A stretch of DNA of 64,000 nucleotides, taken from Leyella lascolaii. GTDB lineage: Bacteria > Bacteroidota > Bacteroidia > Bacteroidales > Bacteroidaceae. Below are positions 44,814 through 54,652 of this stretch, in pieces. Every line of letters begins with the position of its first letter. Position 1 is the first letter of the stretch. The position numbers and the translations under genes were made by a program. Below the pieces are notes generated by a model that saw only the letters and a list, made by a program, of their open reading frames with translations, was not told the origin of the DNA and ran no database searches. The stretch lies in assembly GCF_900079775.1 (NCBI RefSeq), contig NZ_LT556050.1, positions 64,534 through 128,533 on the forward strand. The letters run 5' to 3'.

Positions 44814-47800
44814 CTTTGCTTACTGTAACAGAATCTTTTGGCATATTTTTGTCAGAATTGTCCTTGCTCTTGAATCTGAATATGTCTGTGAGACGCTGCA
44901 ACTTGCGTCTCCACATGAAACCTCCGCCGTATTTGCCGACATAACCCTCAAGCCAGTCATAGCTGTCGCGCTCATAAAACAGCTTGAGATACTTGTTGGA
45001 ATTCTGGCTGAGACGGTATTCGAATGTCACGTTGTCGAAGAACGTATTGTTCTGATTCTCCACTTCAGCTCCTGTAGAGACCTTTCCTCCAATGACAATA
45101 TTGAGCCGGTTGTTCCAGAACCGTTTGGAGAACTTGAACGAATAGTCCGTCTGCACCTGTCCGCTGCTGAGCGTGGTGTTGTCCATACCGAAACTGAGGT
45201 CGAGCGTGCGCAAGGCATTTCCCGATATGGAGTTTATCTGACTGTTGAGGAATGCGCTCAAGGCACTGTTCATGGAGAATGAGCTTGTGTTGCCGTCGGC
45301 AAGATACATGCCGGTTGTAAGCATGGTGACGGCAAGTTTTCCCCTGTTCTCCTCAGACATGGTCTGGAGCTGATTGTGTATTGTCATATCCTCCGGCGCA
45401 TCAATGATGAATTTCAGTCCCATATCGTTAAGCGTCTTTGTGATGACCACTCCACAATTGAACAGTACACTGCGTCCCGCATCTCCGTCCGTAGAGACAT
45501 TCGTCTTGGTCTGCTCCGTAGCCGTGATGTTGAGTTTCGGGTTCATCGGATCGCCCATAAACTCTATGTAACTGCCATCCTGTATGACAAACGTCTTCAA
45601 TGGAATCACCGGAAGCGAATATTTCATCTCACCGTTGCTCAAGGTGTATCTTCCCGTAAGCCGCAGGTTGTCGACTGCGTTATACTGCATACGCAGGTCT
45701 CCTCCGCCAATGAGGTCGACATAGTTTGAGTGGCTCTCGTTAAGCGCGCACATGATGTGTGCGCCCTCATCGATGCTCATTGTGAAATCCATGTCTATGC
45801 CTGTAAGCGGCGGCCGAGTGACAATGTCTTCCGTGGAGTCGTTGAGATTGACAAACTTGACGAGTCCGTCAAGCTGATTGTCGGTGGTCAACGGTGAGTC
45901 GCGCAGGATGTATGTCATATCTGTCGAGCCGAGCACATCAAGCTTGCCCCTGATCAGCATGCTCTCGAGAGAACCTCTCATCATGGCGTAGAAGTTTACA
46001 TACGCCTTGCCGTAAACCTCCGAGCGTCTGTTTTCCTTTGCGTTGACGAGCTGATAGTTCGTGGCACGTACACCGAGATCGAGATACATATTGTCCATAT
46101 CAGCAAAATCAAAATATCCCGTAAGAGTCAGAGGACTGTTGTTCCGGGCATACATTTTATAGTCATCGAAAACAAGATTGCTGTTTGTTATCGGTACAGG
46201 AGTCTCGTCAAACCTAAGCCGGACACCATAAGGGATGCTGACAACATAAGCAGAGTCGAACCTGACCTCGCCGTTCACTACAGGTGAAGACAACGCCCCT
46301 TTTATTGACAGGTCTCCTCCGGCATATCCTCTAAGTCCGAAAGTGTGGTCTGGCATGAAACCGTTGATTATCCGGAGCGGTGTGCGACTCAATGTAAGAT
46401 CGGCATTGAGATAACCGTCATCCGCCGAATTGTAGCTGCCTTTAAGGGTGGCTATCTCCTCATCATTGCATGAGAGGAAACCGTCTACGTAATGGCTGCC
46501 GTCCTCTTTCGGCATGTAGGCAAAGTCGCTTGATAAGTTGCCGATGCGGTTGCCTTCATAAACGAAGTTCTCTATGGATACGGACGACGAGATGTTTTTC
46601 TCATCAGCCGTGCTCACAAGATGGAAATCGCCGTTCAGTATTCCTGACATCTTGGGGACATACGGTATCACGGAAAGCACTTCATCAAGATTGAACTTGA
46701 CCAGACCGACAGTTATGTCCTGAAGAGCCTCTGTACTGTCGTTCGTGAAAACACGGATTCCCATACCGTCATCAGCTCTAAGCCGTAGATTTGCGGAGAT
46801 ACGCCTGTCGTCTCCAAAGAACAGATAGTTGTCCTTGTTTATCTCGAAAGGCTTGAATCCAAGTATCGGAGTGCCTCTGCTTCCAAAGCGTACGCGGATG
46901 CCGTTATCCGCCATAGCAGCATCTACACCCAAGGACACTCCCACTCGTTCCTTGTCGTCATACATTCGCACTCCCAAATAGATGCCGCGCTCATAGAATG
47001 CTCCCCGGAAAAGGGTATTGAACACGTATTGCGGGTTTCCGGGACCGTTACGCACCTGACCGTTGAAATCTGTACGCAAGGTATCGGAATTCACTACCAA
47101 TCTTATGGTGTCAAGCCGCACACCTGAGACAACAAGCGAATCGATGGCGATGTTTCCGTTAATTCCGTCTGACATGGATGAGCGCATATCTATCTGAGCA
47201 TGCTTCATGTCGAAACCGAACTTTTTGAGTGAGCGGCTGAAGAAGTTGTCACGTCCGGCACAGAAATGGAATCTCATGTGCGGGAAATTCTCACGCAGAC
47301 GGGCTTGGTCTATATAGCGTTCCTTCAGCTGCCTGGCTACCTCAGCCATCAGCTTCTGACCACTGCGCATTATTTTCTCATATCCTCCGGAGGCTCTGAC
47401 CATCATGTCGAAGTCACCGCTTCTCACTACAGCCGACGTTGAGTCAGCGCGTGTGAACGCATCTATCAGGACATCTTCCGGTGTATACACACGCGAACTG
47501 TCTGTCAAGGCAATATTGCGTATGCTTCCGCTTACTCTGTGGTTTTTCTTAAAGTTGCTGGCAAAATCCATATCTGCTTTAAGAGACATCTCCGCAGGCA
47601 CGTCGAACACCCGAAGCCGATAAAAATCAATATTCTTTATATCACACGACAAATTGCCTCGCATACTCTTATGGCTCATCGCCGCATTGAGTGCCACACT
47701 GCCGTCAAGCAACTGGTTGTGGCTGTCGAGAGTGGCACGCGCCTTGCCTTTGTCGATAACTGCGTTGAATGTTATACCGGACAGATTATAAACAGAATAG

Positions 47801-49419
47801 ACGAAGTCGGACACAATGGCATTGACATTGAGTCGCGTATGTGATGAGCGAAAATCGGTTCCTTTTCCGGACATGACGATACTGCCGGAGAATGGCTTGA
47901 ATTCAAGAGACGGCATGAAATGGCTTATGTCAAGCCTTTCAGCCTCAGCCTTTGCCTTATAGGACATTCCGTCTGTATTCATGAATGCGGACAAGTTTAA
48001 TTTTCCTCCGCCTTCGGCAGCAGTGACATCCACATCATACTTGGTTCCTCTGGCAATGAGTTTCCCGTCAACGGATATGCCCTTTGGAATACGCAGAGCA
48101 GGACTGCCGGCAAGAGAAGCGATGAAATCCATATTATAGGTTTTGGCTTTCAGATGAAGGTCAACTCCTAACTTCTTGACATCGTTCAAATCCATAAGTC
48201 GCCCATTACAGCTTATATCGAAAGCCGAGGGCAGTTTTATAACAATACCGTCAAGGCTTGCCCGCCTCATGTTTCCAGTCACAGAAGCTTTCACGGAAAG
48301 CGGATAGTTGGGCCATCTACGCATAAAGCCAGACGGCATTGAAGCCATGAAGCGGGACAGGTCCTGTTTGCCGAGCGATGCATCGAACAGTACATTGAGT
48401 TTTCCCGTGGATTTGTCTGAAAAGGCATTGAATGCGACATCAGCCCGAGCACGCACTGATGACTCGCTTGTACGCAATCGGAAATCGGGCATGTTAATCC
48501 TGGCGGAATCGAGTGAGACAGAGCCGCTGATTTCTTCCATGCGTATGCCGCTTTTCTCATAAAACGCGCACTCATTCATCCGAAGACTTAATGCCGTGTT
48601 GTGATAGACGACTGAATCGACCGACATGTTCAGTCCAGAAAGCGCGATATGGTTATAATCGAGACCGGAAACTGGTTTCTCGTAATTATTGTCGTATGTT
48701 ATCTTTCCGTTATCCAGTCTGAAACGACCTACTGTATATTTGCCTTCATGCAGGTCAAAACGTCCTTTCCTGACATTCACGTTGCCCATATAAGCAGACA
48801 GTTGGAGTGTGTCCCCGGGCATATGTACAGTAACGGAAGTGCGTGATATATCGAGTTTGTCAAGACATATTTTCCAGAAATTGGATGATTCTGAGGTATC
48901 TTCGGGGACACTGTCGTTCAACGCGACATCTATATTTGCGTCTGCCAGTGACACACTATTGAGACGCACTGTCTCCTTATTGAGATTTATACCATGGCTT
49001 ATAAGTTCAAGACTGCCGAAATTTCCTCTTACACGCGCGCTCTCAACAAGTCCGACAGTATTCAGATTTACATCGCTAAGACTAAGACGGTCTATTTCAA
49101 CCTGACTTCTGAACAAAGGCAGAAGCCTTATATCTACAATTATGTTGCGAACATTTGCTATCGTATCTTTCTTACCTGAGATAGAGTCAGACGGCTGTAG
49201 CACACACACACCGTTTACGCTTAGATTAAGAGGGAACGCCAGTCTCACATTGTCGACGGATATGTCAAGTCCTGTCTTTTCGGATGCTGTTGATGTTACC
49301 TGTCTTACAATCCAGTTCTGAACAGGAGGTATATACAAAAGCACTGCCATGATGAAAAATATGGCGACCGGTATTAGCAAGACTATCAGTATCTTCTTAA
49401 AGATTTTCTTCATTGGCAT
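44797..49419 (-). CDS. tamB: TamB-like translocation/assembly module protein (DUF490)
   Basis: The 1,540-residue protein has an N-terminal signal anchor (IFKKILIVLLIPVAIFFIMAVLLYIP), a long beta-repeat region and a C-terminal DUF490 domain. That domain includes GGDLRMQYNAVDNLRLTGRYTLSNGEMKYSLPVIPLKTFVIQDGSYIEFMGDPMNPKLNITA, which matches the TamB C-terminus. TamB spans the periplasm and works with TamA/TamL in lipid transport or outer membrane protein insertion. Start may be 49419 (MPMKK) or 49413. It overlaps tamL by 17 bp. Confidence 0.92.
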   Translation of the reverse strand: MPMKKIFKKILIVLLIPVAIFFIMAVLLYIPPVQNWIVRQVTSTASEKTGLDISVDNVRLAFPLNLSVNGVCVLQPSDSISGKKDTIANVRNIIVDIRLLPLFRSQVEIDRLSLSDVNLNTVGLVESARVRGNFGSLELISHGINLNKETVRLNSVSLADANIDVALNDSVPEDTSESSNFWKICLDKLDISRTSVTVHMPGDTLQLSAYMGNVNVRKGRFDLHEGKYTVGRFRLDNGKITYDNNYEKPVSGLDYNHIALSGLNMSVDSVVYHNTALSLRMNECAFYEKSGIRMEEISGSVSLDSARINMPDFRLRTSESSVRARADVAFNAFSDKSTGKLNVLFDASLGKQDLSRFMASMPSGFMRRWPNYPLSVKASVTGNMRRASLDGIVIKLPSAFDISCNGRLMDLNDVKKLGVDLHLKAKTYNMDFIASLAGSPALRIPKGISVDGKLIARGTKYDVDVTAAEGGGKLNLSAFMNTDGMSYKAKAEAERLDISHFMPSLEFKPFSGSIVMSGKGTDFRSSHTRLNVNAIVSDFVYSVYNLSGITFNAVIDKGKARATLDSHNQLLDGSVALNAAMSHKSMRGNLSCDIKNIDFYRLRVFDVPAEMSLKADMDFASNFKKNHRVSGSIRNIALTDSSRVYTPEDVLIDAFTRADSTSAVVRSGDFDMMVRASGGYEKIMRSGQKLMAEVARQLKERYIDQARLRENFPHMRFHFCAGRDNFFSRSLKKFGFDMKHAQIDMRSSMSDGINGNIAIDSLVVSGVRLDTIRLVVNSDTLRTDFNGQVRNGPGNPQYVFNTLFRGAFYERGIYLGVRMYDDKERVGVSLGVDAAMADNGIRVRFGSRGTPILGFKPFEINKDNYLFFGDDRRISANLRLRADDGMGIRVFTNDSTEALQDITVGLVKFNLDEVLSVIPYVPKMSGILNGDFHLVSTADEKNISSSVSIENFVYEGNRIGNLSSDFAYMPKEDGSHYVDGFLSCNDEEIATLKGSYNSADDGYLNADLTLSRTPLRIINGFMPDHTFGLRGYAGGDLSIKGALSSPVVNGEVRFDSAYVVSIPYGVRLRFDETPVPITNSNLVFDDYKMYARNNSPLTLTGYFDFADMDNMYLDLGVRATNYQLVNAKENRRSEVYGKAYVNFYAMMRGSLESMLIRGKLDVLGSTDMTYILRDSPLTTDNQLDGLVKFVNLNDSTEDIVTRPPLTGIDMDFTMSIDEGAHIMCALNESHSNYVDLIGGGDLRMQYNAVDNLRLTGRYTLSNGEMKYSLPVIPLKTFVIQDGSYIEFMGDPMNPKLNITATEQTKTNVSTDGDAGRSVLFNCGVVITKTLNDMGLKFIIDAPEDMTIHNQLQTMSEENRGKLAVTMLTTGMYLADGNTSSFSMNSALSAFLNSQINSISGNALRTLDLSFGMDNTTLSSGQVQTDYSFKFSKRFWNNRLNIVIGGKVSTGAEVENQNNTFFDNVTFEYRLSQNSNKYLKLFYERDSYDWLEGYVGKYGGGFMWRRKLQRLTDIFRFKSKDNSDKNMPKDSVTVSKDENNR

Positions 49420-49490
49420 GTCTTTGTATGTAAATCTGGAATATCTTATTCTGAAACGCGCATCCGCCTGACACCGTCATGCTGTATGCA

Positions 49491-50165
49491 TCAGGCGATG
49501 CGCACTATACCACGCCACAAAGGTTCATCTGGTAGTATGGCGTCGAAACTCATCAGTTGTTTTGAGACGGGATGTACGAATGTTATATTAGACGAGACCA
49601 GCGATATGCTACCGTCCGGATTGCTGCGCCGTGCCCCGTATTTTATGTCTCCCTTTATGGGACATCCTATGGAAGCAAGCTGACAGCGTATCTGATGATG
49701 GCGTCCTGTCTTCAATTCCACTTCCAGTAATGTATAATTATCTGTGTGTCCGGCTTCCTTATAACTTAGCACAGCCTTCTTTGAGTCCGGCACCTCATGA
49801 TTGTAGCAATAGCTTTTATTCTGTTTCTCATTGCGCACTAGCCAGCTTGTAAGAGTGTCTGCCGGTTTGGGAGGTTTGCCGGCTGTTAGCGCAAGATAGG
49901 TTTTATGCACGTCACCATTACGGAACATATCGTTCAGACGGGACAACGCTTTCGATGTCCTGGCAAACACCACGACACCGGACACGGGTCTGTCGAGACG
50001 ATGGACCACGCCAAGAAAAACATTGCCAGGTTTGTTATACTTCTCTCTTATATACTCCTTGACAATATCAGACAGCGGCACGTCACCGGTCTTGTCACCC
50101 TGCACAATTTCCCCGCTATCCTTGTTTACAACGATGATATGGTTGTCTTCGTATAAAACCTTCAT
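49491..50165 (-). CDS. RluA-family pseudouridine synthase
   Basis: The enzyme isomerises uridine in RNA. The catalytic motif VVHRLDRPVSGVVVFARTSKA carries the essential Asp. The RluA pattern continues with KTYLALTAGKPP, TLLEVELKTGRHHQIRCQLASIGCPIKGDIKYGA and a C-terminal HPVSKQ motif. I choose 50165 (MKVLYEDNHIIVVNKDSG) as start; the in-frame ATG at 50177 adds four residues. There is no S4 domain. The RNA target is unknown. Confidence 0.92.
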   Translation of the reverse strand: MKVLYEDNHIIVVNKDSGEIVQGDKTGDVPLSDIVKEYIREKYNKPGNVFLGVVHRLDRPVSGVVVFARTSKALSRLNDMFRNGDVHKTYLALTAGKPPKPADTLTSWLVRNEKQNKSYCYNHEVPDSKKAVLSYKEAGHTDNYTLLEVELKTGRHHQIRCQLASIGCPIKGDIKYGARRSNPDGSISLVSSNITFVHPVSKQLMSFDAILPDEPLWRGIVRIA

Positions 50166-50182
50166 TGAGATTATCATTAAAT

Positions 50183-50237
50183 ATTATGCATAATCCATAA
50201 AATCTGCTTTGCGCATATATTACGGATTATGCATAAT
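50183..50237. repeat. 14-bp inverted repeat between the pseudouridine synthase and fabG genes
   Basis: ATTATGCATAATCC at 50183-50196 is perfectly complementary to GGATTATGCATAAT at 50224-50237; each arm also contains the palindrome ATTATGCATAAT. It lies in the 86 bp between the genes. It may terminate fabG transcription or be an operator. Confidence 0.5.
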
Positions 50238-50251
50238 GAGCAAGACGCAAA

Positions 50252-50998
50252 TTACATATTCATGCCACCGTCTACCTGTATCACCTGTCCGGTAACATAA
50301 GAAGACATGTCGGATGCAAGGAACGTTGCGACATTGGCAATATCCTCAACAGTTCCACCACGGCGCAATGGAATCTTCTTTATCCATTCCGCACGGATAT
50401 TGTCAGGCAGAGCCTGTGTCATGGCTGTGTCTATGAATCCCGGAGCTATGGCGTTGGCGCGTATGCCACGACTTCCAATCTCCTGTCCTATACTCTTTGC
50501 AAGAGCTATCAGTCCAGCCTTCGAGGCGGCGTAATTGCTCTGTCCGGCATTTCCATGAACACCCACCACAGATGCCATATTGATAATAGAGCCACTCTTC
50601 TGTCGCACCATGATAGGCGTGCATGCGTGGATGAAATTGAATGCAGACTTGAGATTAACGGCAATAACGGCATCCCACTGTGTTTCCGTCATACGCATCA
50701 TCAGACCATCCTTTGTTATACCTGCATTGTTCACAAGTATATCAATGCTCCCGAAATCCTCATGCACCTTCTTGACAAGTTCTTCCGTCTCACCGAACAT
50801 TGCCGCATTGCTTGCGTATCCCTTCGCTTTGACTCCAAGTGCAAGAAGCTCTGCCTCTGTCGCTTTTCCGTTCTCGTCAATAACAAGGTCTGTAAATGCG
50901 ATGTTTGCACCTTCTGATGCAAATTTCAGCGCGATAGCCTTGCCGATACCGCGCGCAGCTCCTGTAATAAGAGCTGTCTTACCTGATAAAAGTCCCAT
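50252..50998 (-). CDS. fabG: 3-oxoacyl-ACP reductase
   Basis: FabG reduces beta-ketoacyl-ACP with NADPH in fatty acid elongation. The protein begins MGLLSGKTALITGAARGIGKAIALKFASEGANIAF, with the Rossmann TGxxxGIG motif, has NNAGITKDGLMMRM, the catalytic Ser in NMASVVGVHGNAGQ and the YxxxK pair in NYAASKAG, and ends DMSSYVTGQVIQVDGGMNM. The chosen start at 50998 gives the normal 248 residues; the open frame extends 29 codons upstream, but these lie in the gap after tetR. It follows the TetR-type regulator by 37 bp. Confidence 0.95.
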   Translation of the reverse strand: MGLLSGKTALITGAARGIGKAIALKFASEGANIAFTDLVIDENGKATEAELLALGVKAKGYASNAAMFGETEELVKKVHEDFGSIDILVNNAGITKDGLMMRMTETQWDAVIAVNLKSAFNFIHACTPIMVRQKSGSIINMASVVGVHGNAGQSNYAASKAGLIALAKSIGQEIGSRGIRANAIAPGFIDTAMTQALPDNIRAEWIKKIPLRRGGTVEDIANVATFLASDMSSYVTGQVIQVDGGMNM

Positions 50999-51035
50999 TT
51001 TCTTTTTATTTATAAATAAACTATACAATAAATTG

Positions 51036-51629
51036 TCATTTGGCAGTATTCTTTCCAAGGGCACCGTATACCACCTTAGCCACAAGCGGTTTGCTCGCCT
51101 CTTCTGTCATTCCATGTCCAAGGCGACCATATATGAACGGCACTTCAAGTCCCTTTATACAATAATGTGTGATATCGGCAACAAGATCCACATCCTCGAT
51201 GTCAAACTCACCATCAGCCTTGCCTTCGGCATACACCTTACGGAAAAGCTCTATCTCATCTTCATCAAAATTCTTGCGCACCTTCTCCACCATCCAAATG
51301 TTCCGGAAAAATTCGGCACGCAGATTACCATTGCGCACCACCGTCTCTCTTATCATACTGAGGTGCGTATAAATGAGTTTTATAATCTTGTCTTGTGGCC
51401 GTATCTTCATGGCCGCCACTTCATCCAGCTTGTCGGAAAGCCGTTCCAGCTCAGACTCTATCACAGCCGAATACACGTCTTCCTTCCTATTAAAATATGT
51501 ATAAAGCGTACGGCGTCCTTTACCTGATGCGACAGCAATGTCATTCATTGTCGTATTGGCAATTCCGTTTTTTGCAAACAACTGCCGTGCCACATCCACC
51601 AGCTTCTGTCGTGTTTTAGATACTGACAT
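51036..51629 (-). CDS. TetR/AcrR-family transcriptional regulator
   Basis: The 197-residue protein has the N-terminal TetR helix-turn-helix: LVDVARQLFAKNGIANTTMNDIAVASGKGRRTLYTYFNRKEDVYSAVIE (about residues 11-58). The rest is a helical ligand domain. It is transcribed upstream of fabG on the same strand and is likely to control that operon, and perhaps fatty acid genes, in answer to an acyl ligand; this is inferred from position. Confidence 0.92.
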   Translation of the reverse strand: MSVSKTRQKLVDVARQLFAKNGIANTTMNDIAVASGKGRRTLYTYFNRKEDVYSAVIESELERLSDKLDEVAAMKIRPQDKIIKLIYTHLSMIRETVVRNGNLRAEFFRNIWMVEKVRKNFDEDEIELFRKVYAEGKADGEFDIEDVDLVADITHYCIKGLEVPFIYGRLGHGMTEEASKPLVAKVVYGALGKNTAK

Positions 51630-51658
51630 ACATTATTATTGTTACGTTCGCTTCATCC

Positions 51659-51670
51659 GTATGCACATAC
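51659..51670. promoter_or_regulatory. Candidate operator at the tetR-fabG promoter
   Basis: GTATG-CA-CATAC is an inverted repeat lying between the -7 box (51684-51691) and the tetR start (51629), where a TetR protein could block transcription. A second pair, TGCACAT and ATGTGCA, overlaps it. Confidence 0.4.
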
Positions 51671-51683
51671 TGGACTGCATGTG

Positions 51684-51715
51684 CAAAAATAAAATATTAA
51701 TTTTATATATGCAAA
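51684..51715 (-). promoter_or_regulatory. Promoter of tetR-fabG
   Basis: On the minus strand TTTG (51715 to 51712) and TATTTTTG (51691 to 51684) are 20 bp apart, an excellent match. The leader to the tetR ATG is about 50 nt. The 500 bp beyond, up to the tRNA promoter, shows no gene or structure I can support. Confidence 0.75.
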
Positions 51716-52190
51716 TAAATATATGATGATTTATGTTTTTTATATCATCGTATTCTGAAACGCAAGTAAAACTTCAATATGATTTCAGAATGGCATATTA
51801 TCATAAGCACACAAATGCATTTTTAGTACAGAAATAAAGAAAATGCGGAAGCAAGCTACAGGAATTCACAGCAATATACACAAACCTGACAATGTACGAT
51901 AACACATAAAGCATGACCGTGAGGACTAAAATTCTACTCATATTAAAGCTGCAATGTCGTTCCATAACGCATTAAGCCGAACAACTTCCACGCATAACAG
52001 CATGAAATATCTTTAAATATGAAAAACATGTTTCATTCGTTTCAAGGCTGACTTCACAATATATGCAAAACCCTGATTTACTTACTGATACACGCCATAT
52101 ATAAAACCAGAACCCGTGAAATAACCGATTGATATTCCACTAACTTTCTACAACAATTTTGCATAAAAATAAAAAAATCACCATTATTAC

Positions 52191-52221
52191 TTGTATGTTT
52201 CAAAAAAAAGCAGTACCTTTG
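52191..52221 (+). promoter_or_regulatory. Promoter of the initiator tRNA
   Basis: TTG at 52191-52193 and TACCTTTG at 52214-52221 are 20 bp apart, 45 bp before the tRNA. Confidence 0.7.
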
Positions 52222-52266
52222 CACTCGCAATTCAGAAATGACGTTGCAATAAATAAAGAAATATAT

Positions 52267-52342
52267 CGCGGAGTGGAGCAGTTGGTAGCTCGCCAGGCTC
52301 ATAACCTGGAGGTCGCATGTTCGAGTCCTGCCTCCGCAACCA
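52267..52342 (+). tRNA. Initiator tRNA-Met (CAT anticodon)
   Basis: The 76-nt gene has acceptor arms CGCGGAG and CTCCGCA with encoded ACCA end. The first base C faces A at position 72, the unpaired feature of bacterial initiator tRNA. The anticodon stem-loop is CCAGG-CTCATAA-CCTGG. The T arm GCATG/CCTGC has one T-C mismatch. A terminator follows at once, so it is transcribed alone. Confidence 0.93.
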
Positions 52343-52348
52343 ACGAAT

Positions 52349-52387
52349 GTCCGGAATACCTGTTACAATAGGATTCCGGACTTTTTT
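52349..52387 (+). terminator. Intrinsic terminator of the initiator tRNA
   Basis: GTCCGGAAT (52349-52357) pairs with ATTCCGGAC (52373-52381), followed by TTTTTT. The stem sequence is the same as the core of the repeat after uvrA. Confidence 0.88.
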
Positions 52388-52570
52388 GTTTTTAACCCCG
52401 GTCAAAAAGCGGGACAGTAAAAATACAAAAACTTTCCACAAATATTGAAGCATTGTCATAAGCTGATGGTATCTGAACACTTGTTCCATATAAATGCAAA
52501 CAAGACGGATAACGGACATTGCTGCGCAATCAAAACAAATACTTTTCAAAAAAATAAATGATTTTATTTT

Positions 52571-52890
52571 ATTCTGCTCACACTTTGCCGTATCTTTGCA
52601 GAAGATAAGCTGCATTCGGGAAATCAAGAGCAAGTTCTCTTTCCGCTCATTTGCAATATCTTTGCAGAAGATAAGCTGCATTCGGGAAATTAAGAGCAAG
52701 CTCTCTTTCCGCTCATTTGCAGTTTCTTTGCAGAAGACAAGGTGCGTTTCGGCAGCATCAGATACGGTAAACATCCGTTCTTACGTACTGCCGGTGCATA
52801 CATCTTACATTGGCTATGCAGAAGACAATATACTATCGGGAAATTGATGACCGGCTTTCTTTCTGCTTACTCGTACTATCTTTGCATCAT
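52571..52890 (+). repeat. Tandem 66-bp repeat carrying TATCTTTG promoter boxes
   Basis: Boxes TATCTTTG at 52591, TATCTTTG at 52657 and TTTCTTTG at 52723 are exactly 66 bp apart. Between them lie GAAGATAAGCTGCATTCGG, GAAAT, AAGAGCAAG, TTCTC and TTTCCGCTCATTTGC, nearly identical in the first two units. A fourth, more distant unit has TATCTTTG at 52877-52884, 20 bp before the porQ ATG, and is its likely promoter. Decayed copies lie at 4641-4760. The remainder of the gap from the tRNA terminator to 52570 shows nothing. Confidence 0.8.
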
Positions 52891-52904
52891 AATTTTATCT
52901 GCAG

Positions 52905-53849
52905 ATGAAAAAAACATTATTTATCATCATATTGACAGTAATGGCTGCCACCACCAAGGCTCAGGACAGTCGCACGGGCTACAATTTTCTGAGACTGCCC
53001 GTAAGCGCGCATGCCGCAGCATTGGGAGGCGACAATATCAGCATCATAGAGGACGACGAGTCAATGATATTCAACAACCCTGCCCTACTGTCGTCGGTAA
53101 GCGACAAAACCATAAATCTCAATTACATGAACTACATGTCCGGTGCCAACACAGCCAGCGCGTCATTCAACAGAATAATAAAAGAACGCGCGTCTGTAGC
53201 CGCGTCCGCACAGTTCATTGACTACGGAAAGATGAAGGAGACCGACGAGAACAACATACAGACAGGTGAGTTCTCCGCAAAAGACATTTCCATAGCGGGC
53301 TATTTCTCCTACATGCTTACCGACCGTCTGGCAGGTGGCATAACCGCAAAATTCATAACCTCATACATCGGCGATTACAATTCCATTGCCATGGGCGTTG
53401 ACCTCGGGCTCAACTATTATGACCCGGAAAAAGAATGGTCGGTATCACTTGTCGCAAAGAATCTCGGCGGTCAGATGAAAGCCTATGACGACCAATACGA
53501 CCGTATGCCAATAGACATACAGCTGGGAGCGAGCAAACGCTTCGCCCACATGCCGTTCCGCATATCCGCCACACTTGTAGACCTCAACCATCTCGACTAT
53601 AAATTCATAAACCATCTGGTTGCCGGAGTCGACATTATCATATCTTCGACAATATGGGTGGGTGCAGGCTACAACTTCAGACGTGCCAACGAGATGAAGA
53701 TAACCGAGACTGACGGTGAAAGCAGTCACGGTGCCGGTCTGTCGTTCGGAGCCGGAATAAACCTCGAACGCTTCAAGCTCAATCTGGCATACGGCAAATA
53801 CCACGTATCCAGTTCATCAATCCTTATAAATCTGGCATATTCTTTATAA
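52905..53849 (+). CDS. porQ: PorQ-like type IX secretion system outer membrane protein
   Basis: The 314-residue protein has a signal peptide ([20 protein letters not shown]) and a barrel of the FadL/PorV type. The N-terminal block [51 protein letters not shown] is the PorQ hallmark. PorQ is an accessory outer membrane component of the type IX system that exports proteins with C-terminal sorting domains. It is encoded 11 bp before cmk, a frequent pairing in the phylum. No other type IX gene is in the window. Confidence 0.88.
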   Translation: MKKTLFIIILTVMAATTKAQDSRTGYNFLRLPVSAHAAALGGDNISIIEDDESMIFNNPALLSSVSDKTINLNYMNYMSGANTASASFNRIIKERASVAASAQFIDYGKMKETDENNIQTGEFSAKDISIAGYFSYMLTDRLAGGITAKFITSYIGDYNSIAMGVDLGLNYYDPEKEWSVSLVAKNLGGQMKAYDDQYDRMPIDIQLGASKRFAHMPFRISATLVDLNHLDYKFINHLVAGVDIIISSTIWVGAGYNFRRANEMKITETDGESSHGAGLSFGAGINLERFKLNLAYGKYHVSSSSILINLAYSL

Positions 53850-53860
53850 ACAACATAACA

Positions 53861-54553
53861 ATGAAAAAGATCACGATAGCCATCGACGGTTATTCCTCAT
53901 GCGGGAAGAGTACGATGGCAAAAGACCTTGCGCACGAAATAGGATACATATATGTAGACACAGGCGCCATGTACCGCTCAGTGACTCTCTTCGCTATGCG
54001 CAACGGACTGCTCAACAGCGACGGTAGCATTAAAACCGATGAGTTGAAAGACAGGATGGACGATATTGACATATCATTCAGACTGAACAGCGCGACGGGA
54101 CGTCCGGACACCTACCTCAACGGAGAACTGGTAGAAAAAGAAATACGAACGATGGAGGTATCGGCGAACGTGAGCAGGATTGCCGCCCTGCCGTTTGTCA
54201 GAGAGGCTCTCGTCGCACAACAGCAGGCTATGGGCAAGAAAAAAGGCATCATCATGGACGGACGTGACATCGGAACGGTGGTTTTTCCTGATGCCGAACT
54301 AAAGATATTCGTCACGGCATCAGCCGAAGTGAGAGCCAGACGACGCTACGACGAACTGAAAGCCAAAGGCATGCCAGCCGACTTTGACGACATCCTTAAA
54401 AACGTGAAAGAGCGTGACTACATCGACTCTCACCGCGAGACGTCCCCTCTTCGAAAGGCAGACGACGCACTGGAGCTTGACAACAGCAACATGACAATAG
54501 ACCAACAGAAAGCATGGCTGATGGCGCGCTATATGGAAAAAGCGGCAAACTGA
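53861..54553 (+). CDS. cmk: Cytidylate kinase
   Basis: Cmk phosphorylates CMP and dCMP. The P-loop is [11 protein letters not shown] (7-17), followed by [18 protein letters not shown], the CMP-binding insert, [33 protein letters not shown] and the LID segment [20 protein letters not shown]. Length 230 is normal. It follows porQ by 11 bp. In many relatives ispH follows on the same strand; here ispH faces it across a repeat element. Confidence 0.97.
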   Translation: MKKITIAIDGYSSCGKSTMAKDLAHEIGYIYVDTGAMYRSVTLFAMRNGLLNSDGSIKTDELKDRMDDIDISFRLNSATGRPDTYLNGELVEKEIRTMEVSANVSRIAALPFVREALVAQQQAMGKKKGIIMDGRDIGTVVFPDAELKIFVTASAEVRARRRYDELKAKGMPADFDDILKNVKERDYIDSHRETSPLRKADDALELDNSNMTIDQQKAWLMARYMEKAAN

Positions 54554-54652
54554 CAGACAGTTTCTTTGCTATGCCGCGTACATAGAAGCGTCACACAAAG
54601 CCTTCATAAAGTTCCAAAGCCGCTTTATTATCGGATTGAATGCCGCTTACGA

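Noticed and set aside
52494..52847. 117-codon frame with repeated ISCIREIKSK
   Set aside because: The peptide repeat is a by-product of the 66-bp DNA repeat, whose period is divisible by three. The promoter boxes explain the conservation better.
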